Shown in pieces: positions 58,360 through 64,000 of a stretch of 64,000 nucleotides of DNA. Both the position numbers and the translations under genes were made by a program. The stretch lies in NCBI RefSeq assembly GCF_001514115.1, contig NZ_KQ948457.1, positions 311,829 through 375,828 of the forward strand, in the 5' to 3' direction. Under the pieces are notes generated by a model. That model was not told the DNA's origin and did no database searches. It saw only the letters and a list, made by a program, of their open reading frames with translations. The DNA comes from Streptomyces olivochromogenes (lineage in GTDB: Bacteria > Actinomycetota > Actinomycetes > Streptomycetales > Streptomycetaceae). Every line of letters starts with the position of its first letter. Within the stretch, counting starts at the first letter, position 1.

Positions 58360-58702
58360 GAGGGGCTCCCTGGTGATCTTGCGAACCGGACGGTCCCCGC
58401 GGCGGACGGGGTGTGCCGGGCGGGGTGTTTTCGGACTCTTGACTTCTTTCTTCGCAGGCTAGGGCCGGGAACGGAGGGTCGGCATGCTCCATGTGGGCGT
58501 TGTCGGAGGAATCCGTTGTCCGCGGTGGACATAGAGGGGCGAGGGACCGGCGGTCCCGGTCCGTCACCGGTCCCTCGCCGGTCCGCCGCCGCTGCGCCCG
58601 GGCAAGGTGCGGACCCGGCCGCGTAAACGGTGAACTCCCCCCGCAGGGGCACTAGATTGACTCGCGGACGAAGCACGGAGCGGCTGGTCAGGGGGCAGGG
58701 CG
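58360..58702. other. 343-base divergent gap between gabT and the VirD4-like gene
   Basis: No gene seen. It contains a small inverted repeat, TGTCC, GCGGT, GGACA (58517-58531), preceded by a second TTGTCGG-like half site at about 58499, and an AT-richer patch GACTTCTTTCTTCGC at 58440-58455 in the gabT leader. These are candidate binding sites for the PucR-type regulator downstream. Confidence 0.5.
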
Positions 58703-61156
58703 ATGGACAGCGACGGGACGCAGGACGCGCGGGGTGGGCATACCGGTGCCGTGCCGGGACCCGCCGTGCCGCCGCCACCCGGTAGGGCACCCGCGTCTCC
58801 GCCACCCGGGGTACCCCCGGTGCCGAGGGGGACACCGCCACGACCCGCGGGTCTGCCGTCGGTGCCGGAGCAGTCCCCGGCCCCCCGGCCCACCGTCGCC
58901 GACTGGCTCGAGAGGCCGCGACCCGCCGCCGGACCCGGGATCTGGCGGTACGGATACCGGGTGCGTCGCCCGTCGAAGGGGCGGGAGCGGCTCTCGCCGG
59001 TCACGATCGTCGGGCTCGCCGTCCCGCTTGTGGTGGCACTCGTCGTGTGGTCGCTGTGGCGCCACGGCAGCGTCCCCTACATGTGGGTCGTGCTGAAGGT
59101 GTTCACACCGGACGACTGGTGGTGGAGCGGCACCACCTCGCCCAAGGCGTGGCAGGGAGCGGAGGCCATCGAGGTCTACAACGGGGTCTTCTTCGGCGTG
59201 CTGGTGTACACCATGGGCCGGCTGGGGAGCTGGCCCGAGGTCGTCCGCCATTACGTCACCGCCCGGCCCCAGCCCTTGCGCGCCGCCCTCGCCGCGCTGG
59301 GCGCACTCATCGCGCTGACGTTCGTCTTCCCGGACGCCTTCCCAGGCGTCGGCTGGGACGCCCTGCCGGTCGTCGCCCCGCTGTTCTCCCTCGTCGCCCT
59401 GGTCTCCGGCGGCTACGACCTGTTCAGGTCGCAGCTGATCACCGACGGGCTCTACGCGTTGATCACCCTGCTCGTCCTGTGGCCGTTCGCCCGGATCGGT
59501 GCCTGGCGCAGATACGCCAGGGAGTGGCTCGCCGCCCGAGCCGCGCGCAACGAGGCGCAGGAGGCCGGCACCGCGAAGTTCGCGCCGGACCTGCCCGCCG
59601 CCCAGTGGCCCGAACTCCGTGACGCCGGACAGCACGAGGCGGCGGACCTGCTCACCGCCGAAGTGCTCGGCGGCCGGATGAACGACGTGGACTGCGCCCG
59701 GGTGCGGCGCGCGTGGGCCACGGCGAAGTGGGACGCCACGCGCCTGGCCGCCTTCGTCGACACCGTGCTGCGACGGGGCGGGGCGGCCTGGACGCATCCC
59801 TCCGGGGCCCGGGACCTGCCCGCGCGCACCGCGGCGCACGACGTGCTCGTGGGACAGGTGCGCATCGGACGGTGGACGACCGGGGACCGTACCCCGGAGG
59901 CCTACGACGGCGGGGGCGCGGCCCTCGACCCGGAGGCCCTGGGCACCTCCCTGCTCGCCGTCGGTCCTTCCGGCTCCGGGAAGACCCGGCACCTGGTCGG
60001 ACCCGTCGTCGAGTCGCTCGCCCTGCAGGCACTCACCGGGCGGTGCGCCGTCGTCGCGGTCGCCGCCGCCGGGACGCCGCTCGGCCCGGACTCGGCCTTC
60101 GACGTCGTGGTGAAGATCGGCGACCCCGCCTCCGTCCACGACCTCGATCTGTACGCGGACTCCGACGACCCCGACGAAGCCGCCTCCTTCCTCGCCGAAG
60201 GGCTGGCCGGGGACCTCGACGCGGTGGCCGGCCAGCGGGCCACCACCGCGCTCGCCCAACTCCTCGGCCCCTACCGGGCGGTGCACGGCACGTTCCCGCC
60301 CATGCCCGTCCTGCGGGAACTCCTGGAAGGCGTACCGGAGGCCCTGACCGCCCTGCACGAAGCCCTCTTCGGGCCGCAGCACGCCGGGATGCGCCGCGAA
60401 CTGGAAGCCCGTATGCGGCAGGTCGGCAGTCCGGCCGACGCGGGCCCGGCGCTCGCCGACCGGCTGGCGCTCCTGGACCGGCCGGCCTTCGCCGACTTCT
60501 TCGGCGCGGGCGGCAGCACCCGCGCCTTCTCGCTGCGCGCCGTGGCCCACCACCCGCTGCGGGTGCGGATCGACCTGCCCGAGCACGGACACGAGGAGGC
60601 AGCCCGGCTGCTCGCCCGGCTCGTACTGGCCCAGTTCACCGCCGTCGTCCGCGGCGGCGAGCGCCCGCACTTCGTCTGTCTGGTCCTCGACGACGCCACC
60701 GGAACGCTGACCCCCGACTCCGTACGCCGTATCCAGCGCCTGCGCTCCCAGAACGCGGGGGTGGTGCTCGCCCTGCGCACGATCGGCGACATCCCCGAGG
60801 CGCTGCACGGACCGCTGTACGGGGCCGTGGGCTGCCGGATGGCGTTCTCCGGCGTCACGACCTGGGACGGCAGCCGCTTTGCCCACGCCTGGGGCACGGA
60901 GTGGGTCGAGACCCGTGACGTGGCCAAGCACACCGTCTTCGCGGACCAGCCGATGACCCGGGCCATCCACGCCCTGCGCAAGCTGGTCACCGGAAAGGCC
61001 GTCACCACGGACGCGGTGACCATAAGGAAGGTCGAGCGGGAGCGGTGGTCGGCGTCCGAGCTGGCGCACGAGGTGCCGCCGGGGCACGCGGTGCTGTCGC
61101 TCACCACGGTGGAGGGAGAGCACGCGCCGCCGTTGCTGGTGGATCTACGGAGCTGA
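58703..61156 (+). CDS. VirD4/FtsK-like membrane ATP-binding protein, unknown role
   Basis: 817 residues. A Pro-rich cytoplasmic N-terminus (about 1-80), then about five membrane helices between residues 98 and 275 (TIVGLAVPLVVALVVWSLW first), then a large ATPase domain: Walker A GPSGSGKT near residue 420-427 and Walker B FVCLVLDDAT near 656-664. It resembles type IV coupling (TraG/VirD4) and FtsK/HerA ATPases, but no conjugation or plasmid genes are nearby. LRSQNAGVVLALRTIGDIPE is the usual post-Walker-B arginine-containing segment. ATG 58703. Apparently a conserved chromosomal protein without known function. Confidence 0.82.
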   Translation: MDSDGTQDARGGHTGAVPGPAVPPPPGRAPASPPPGVPPVPRGTPPRPAGLPSVPEQSPAPRPTVADWLERPRPAAGPGIWRYGYRVRRPSKGRERLSPVTIVGLAVPLVVALVVWSLWRHGSVPYMWVVLKVFTPDDWWWSGTTSPKAWQGAEAIEVYNGVFFGVLVYTMGRLGSWPEVVRHYVTARPQPLRAALAALGALIALTFVFPDAFPGVGWDALPVVAPLFSLVALVSGGYDLFRSQLITDGLYALITLLVLWPFARIGAWRRYAREWLAARAARNEAQEAGTAKFAPDLPAAQWPELRDAGQHEAADLLTAEVLGGRMNDVDCARVRRAWATAKWDATRLAAFVDTVLRRGGAAWTHPSGARDLPARTAAHDVLVGQVRIGRWTTGDRTPEAYDGGGAALDPEALGTSLLAVGPSGSGKTRHLVGPVVESLALQALTGRCAVVAVAAAGTPLGPDSAFDVVVKIGDPASVHDLDLYADSDDPDEAASFLAEGLAGDLDAVAGQRATTALAQLLGPYRAVHGTFPPMPVLRELLEGVPEALTALHEALFGPQHAGMRRELEARMRQVGSPADAGPALADRLALLDRPAFADFFGAGGSTRAFSLRAVAHHPLRVRIDLPEHGHEEAARLLARLVLAQFTAVVRGGERPHFVCLVLDDATGTLTPDSVRRIQRLRSQNAGVVLALRTIGDIPEALHGPLYGAVGCRMAFSGVTTWDGSRFAHAWGTEWVETRDVAKHTVFADQPMTRAIHALRKLVTGKAVTTDAVTIRKVERERWSASELAHEVPPGHAVLSLTTVEGEHAPPLLVDLRS

Positions 61157-61336
61157 GCCGTCGGGACCGTCCGCGGGGGCGGGGGCGGGGGCCAGTGGGT
61201 CGACCAGGACGTCTGGACACAAGGTCACCGGCCCACCGTACGGTGAGGCAGAATCGACATAGGTCGTTCATACGTTGCGGCCAAAAGATCACACTGCCCG
61301 TGACCGTCGAAGATCCTGTGAAGACCTGAAGGTCCC

Positions 61337-62998
61337 ATGCGCCCCACGCTCGCCTCGATCGTCCACCACTCCGCGCTCAAGCTGACCGTGCGGGCGGGCG
61401 AGGACCGTCTGGACGTGCCCGTCCGCTGGGCCCACGTCAGCGAGCTCGCCGACCCCGTGCCGTACATGGAGGGCGGGGAACTGCTGCTGATCACCGCGCT
61501 CCAGCTGGACGCGGAGGATCCGGACGTCATGCGGCGCTATGTGAAGCGGCTGGTGGGAGCCGGCGTCGTCGGGCTCGGCTTCGCCGTCGGGGTCAACTAC
61601 GACGAGATCCCGAAGGCCCTGGTCGACGCGGCGGAGGAAGAGGGCCTGCCGCTCCTGGAGGTCCCCCGCCGCACCCCCTTCCTGGCCATCAGCAAGGCCG
61701 TGTCGGCCGCGATCGCCGCGGACCAGTACCGGGCCGTGACGGCGGGCTTCGCCGCGCAGCGCGAACTGACGAAGCAGGCCCTGAACGACGGCCCCGAGGG
61801 GCTGCTGTCGGCGCTCGCGGGCCAGGTGGACGGCTGGGCGGCCCTGTACGACGCGTCCGGCGCCGTCGTCGCCACCGCGCCCGAGTGGGCCGGACGGCGC
61901 GCCGCACGCATCACCTCCGACGTGGAACGGCTGCGCGAGCGCCCCGCGCCCGCCAGCTCCGTCGTCGGCGGCGAGGACCGCGTGGAACTCCACTCCCTCG
62001 GCACCGGCCGCCGCCCCCGCGCCGCGCTCGCCGTCGGAACGGCCGCCGCCCTCGGCACCGCCGAGCGCTACGCCGTGCACTCCGCGATCGCACTGCTGAC
62101 CCTCACCACCGAACGCTCACGGTCGCTGCACGCCGCCGAGCAGCGCATCGGGGCGGCGGTGCTGCGCATGCTGCTCGCCGGGCAGCCCGAGCACGCGCGC
62201 ACCGTGGCCGGAGACCTCTACGGGGAGCTGCTCGACGCGCCCTTCCGGCTGATCCTCGCCGAGTCGGCGTCCGCTTCGGCGGCGCGGGCGCACGCGGACG
62301 GGCACGCGCGCGTGGCCGCCGCGAAACCGTCCAAGGCCCCCGTCGTGGTGCCCGACCCGACGAACGGCGACCCGCTCGGCGGGCTCGCCGAGATCGTCGA
62401 GTCCGCCGCCGCCCGCTCCGGTGAGTCCGTGCTCGTCGTGCCCGACGGGGAGCGGCTGGTCGTGCTCGCCGTGGACGGAGGCGCGGCGGTGACAGCCTGC
62501 GGGGAGTACGCGGCCGCGCTGGACGCCGCGCGGATCGCCACCCGGGAGCAGCCCGTGGGCGACGAGGACGAACTGGTCGTCGGACTGTCGGCCCCCGCAG
62601 GGCCGATCGCCGCGGCCGCCGCCTACAAGCAGGCCGAGCAGGCGCTGTCCGTGGCCAGGCGGCGGGGGCGGTCGCTGGTCGAGCACGAGGAGCTGGCCGC
62701 GGGGTCCGTGCTGCCGTTGCTCGCCGATGACGCGGTGCGGGCGTTCGCGGACGGGTTGCTCCGCCCGCTGAACGAGCACGACGCCACCGGGCGGGGGGAT
62801 CTGGTCGCCTCGCTGCGGGCGTGGCTGTCCCGGCACGGTCAGTGGGACGCCGCCGCCGCGGATCTGGGTGTGCACCGGCACACCCTGCGTTATCGGATGC
62901 GACGCGTCGAGGAGATCCTCGGACGCTCCCTCGACGACCCCGACGTCCGCATGGAACTGTGGCTGGCTCTGAAGGCGACGGCGGCGGCGGGGGAGTAG
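61337..62998 (+). CDS. PucR family transcriptional regulator, possible GABA/polyamine regulator
   Basis: 553 residues: PucR N-terminal domain (RWAHVSELADPVPYMEGGEL then LLITALQL), a central GGDEF-like CdaR region (about 280-470), and the C-terminal HTH_30 (LVASLRAWLSRHGQWDAAAA, DLGVHRHTLRYRMRRVEEIL). PucR-type GabR is known to activate gab genes in Corynebacterium; here the gene lies between gabT and a gabD-like gene, supporting a similar job. ATG 61337 has GAAGG upstream. It is followed by a long repeat-filled gap. Confidence 0.9.
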   Translation: MRPTLASIVHHSALKLTVRAGEDRLDVPVRWAHVSELADPVPYMEGGELLLITALQLDAEDPDVMRRYVKRLVGAGVVGLGFAVGVNYDEIPKALVDAAEEEGLPLLEVPRRTPFLAISKAVSAAIAADQYRAVTAGFAAQRELTKQALNDGPEGLLSALAGQVDGWAALYDASGAVVATAPEWAGRRAARITSDVERLRERPAPASSVVGGEDRVELHSLGTGRRPRAALAVGTAAALGTAERYAVHSAIALLTLTTERSRSLHAAEQRIGAAVLRMLLAGQPEHARTVAGDLYGELLDAPFRLILAESASASAARAHADGHARVAAAKPSKAPVVVPDPTNGDPLGGLAEIVESAAARSGESVLVVPDGERLVVLAVDGGAAVTACGEYAAALDAARIATREQPVGDEDELVVGLSAPAGPIAAAAAYKQAEQALSVARRRGRSLVEHEELAAGSVLPLLADDAVRAFADGLLRPLNEHDATGRGDLVASLRAWLSRHGQWDAAAADLGVHRHTLRYRMRRVEEILGRSLDDPDVRMELWLALKATAAAGE

Positions 62999-63589
62999 GA
63001 ACCCCGGGCGATCGCTTCGCCCGCGGTCCGGTGGGTGCTGTAGCCGAGACCTGGGGGCTCCGCCCCCAGCCCCCCCGGGTGGATTCTTCGTCCGCAGGCC
63101 GTCCGTGGCTGGTCGCGCAGTTCCCCGCGCCCCTGAGGCGGGGCTGCGCCCCGAGTGTCTCACTGGCTCGGATTCGTTTGGCTGCGGGCCGTCTGTGGCT
63201 GGTCGCGCAGTTCCCCGCGCCCCTGAGGCGGGGCTGCGCCCCGAGTGTCTCACTGGCTCGGATTCGTTCGGCTGCGGGCCGTCCGTGGCTGGTCGCGCCG
63301 TTCCCCGCGCCCCTTGGGGCGGGGCTGCGCCCCGCATCCCTGGCCGCCCCGGGTTCAGGGGCGCGGGGAACGGCGCGGTCTTTTGGGGGTCCGGGGGCGG
63401 AGCCCCCGGGGATGGGACGGGTAGGGGCGGCGGGGGCGAGGGAAACCGGCGGTCACCTCGATCGTGCCAAAGCGGAGTGCCACGCCCCGCCACTGCTACG
63501 CCCCGGACAAACGACCTCCCGCCGCCCCGGCCCTACCGTGGACCACGAACGCCAAGGACTCCTCAACCTCGGAAGGGCCGGGACTCGAC
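62999..63589. repeat. 90-bp tandem repeats and nested inverted repeats (intergenic)
   Basis: The 591-base gap after the PucR gene holds three tandem copies of a 90-bp unit starting at about 63095, 63185 and 63275 (the last partial). Each contains GGTCGCGCAGTTCCCCGCGC, a common Streptomyces intergenic repeat core. Copy three pairs with 63357-63377 over 21 perfect bases (63294-63314). Outer arms GGGGGCTCCGCCCCC (about 63055) and GGGGGCGGAGCCCCC (about 63393) bracket the array. Open frames across it merely translate the repeats. Confidence 0.9.
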
Positions 63590-64000
63590 ATGACTTCCAC
63601 CCACGCCTTCTGGCTCGCCGGCCGCCAGGCCACCGGTGAGACCACCTTCGATGTCACCTCGCCGTGGGACGGCCGGGTCGTCGGACAGGTCAGCGTCCCG
63701 ACCGAGGCACAGGTCGAGGAGGCCGTCGCCGCCGCGTACGCCGTGCGCGACGAGTTCGCCGCCACCCCCGCCCACGTCCGCGCCGCCGCCCTCGACCACG
63801 TCAGCAAGCGCCTCGTCGAGCGCACCGAGGAGATCGCGCAGCTCATCTCCGCCGAGAACGGCAAGCCGATCAAGTGGGCCCGCGGCGAGGTCGGCCGCGC
63901 GGTGTCCGTCTTCCGGTTCGCCGCCGAGGAGGCCCGCCGCTTCAACGGGGGCGAGGCCCAGCGCCTCGACACCGACCTCGGCGGCCAGGGCCGCCTGGCC
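63590..64000 (+). CDS. gabD: Aldehyde dehydrogenase, succinate-semialdehyde-type (cut by window end)
   Basis: The first 137 codons only. MTSTHAFWLAGRQATGETTF, TSPWDGRVVGQVSVP, VEEAVAAAYAVRDEFAATPA and ENGKPIKWARGEVGRAVSVF are the N-terminal part of an NAD(P) aldehyde dehydrogenase; the catalytic Cys and Glu lie beyond the window. ATG 63590 has GGAAGGG upstream. Position after gabT and a PucR regulator suggests succinate-semialdehyde dehydrogenase, but this N-terminus alone cannot exclude another aldehyde substrate. Confidence 0.75.
   Translation, partial: MTSTHAFWLAGRQATGETTFDVTSPWDGRVVGQVSVPTEAQVEEAVAAAYAVRDEFAATPAHVRAAALDHVSKRLVERTEEIAQLISAENGKPIKWARGEVGRAVSVFRFAAEEARRFNGGEAQRLDTDLGGQGRLA

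Noticed and set aside
58703..61156. Conjugative or integrative element suggested by the VirD4-like ATPase
   Set aside because: No relaxase, replication, integrase, attachment-site or Spd genes flank it; neighbours are core metabolism genes with similar base composition.
63105..63593. Open frame of 162 codons with a 30-residue repeat (plus strand)
   Set aside because: It simply translates the 90-bp intergenic DNA repeat, has no ribosome site, and the repeat is a known type of non-coding Streptomyces element.
1..64000. CRISPR arrays, tRNA or rRNA genes, insertion sequences
   Set aside because: No regularly spaced direct repeats with unique spacers, no cloverleaf or rRNA-like segments, and no transposase or integrase motifs were seen; the tandem arrays have no spacers.

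Overview
The window is a stretch of high-GC actinobacterial chromosome, almost certainly Streptomyces. It carries whiG (the sporulation sigma factor), a four-gene sip cluster of type I signal peptidases, a mycothiol-type isomerase family protein, class F sortase and LAETG-type surface proteins, a DasR-like operator in front of a chitinase, many GTG/TTG starts and purine-rich Shine-Dalgarno sequences. As far as I remember the gene order is core Streptomyces chromosome, but I could not compute synteny. I saw no tRNA, rRNA, CRISPR array, transposase or prophage gene.

Layout. 1-3.5 kb: the end of sipW, then sipX, sipY, sipZ and a Nudix hydrolase. 3.5-7.1 kb: DUF2469, yraN, a ComM-like ATPase and dprA, tightly packed. 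7.4-10 kb: whiG, a TetR regulator, a repeat-bearing gap and an M23-like protein. 10.2-16.6 kb: the housekeeping run rpsB-tsf-pyrH-frr-cdsA, a small membrane protein and rlmN. 16.6-20.8 kb: a TPP riboswitch controlling a thiamine ABC transporter (thiB-thiP-thiQ), in which two copies of a short imperfect palindromic repeat lie in frame inside thiB and thiP. 20.8-26.3 kb: a mycothiol-dependent isomerase family protein, a LAETG surface protein, a LOG-family protein, a VOC protein and a two-gene ABC exporter.

26.5-32.3 kb is the first polyamine block: a class III aminotransferase, an Lrp regulator divergent from an aminobutyraldehyde dehydrogenase, a decayed histidine-kinase and lipoprotein scar, and an orphan PotD-like Tat lipoprotein. 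32.4-34.5 kb holds a surface protein with its own class F sortase, then a small ECF sigma factor overlapping a single-pass membrane protein. 34.5-45.8 kb is accessory: PadR, a double-HTH Lrp-type regulator, an MFS exporter, a methyltransferase, a serine hydrolase, a membrane-tethered ECF sigma factor with a ZAS-type zinc motif, a GDPD, adenosine deaminase, a DUF4190 protein and a NADAR protein. 46-53.4 kb is the second polyamine block, a probable operon: aldehyde dehydrogenase, potD-potA-potB-potC and a PuuB-like oxidase. 53.6-64 kb: a small hypothetical gene, a GH18 chitinase behind a DasR-like site, a PAP2 phosphatase, gabT, a VirD4/FtsK-like membrane ATPase, a PucR regulator, a 90-bp tandem repeat array, and the start of a succinate-semialdehyde-dehydrogenase-like gene.

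Together the 26-29, 31-32, 46-53, 57-58 and 61-64 kb genes outline polyamine uptake and breakdown through GABA to succinate: PotABCD import, PuuB or aminotransferase oxidation, aldehyde dehydrogenases to GABA, GabT, then GabD, with Lrp and PucR regulators beside them. A recurring oddity is short tandem duplication (7 to 90 bp units) at gene ends and in intergenic gaps, in several cases spanning a stop codon.
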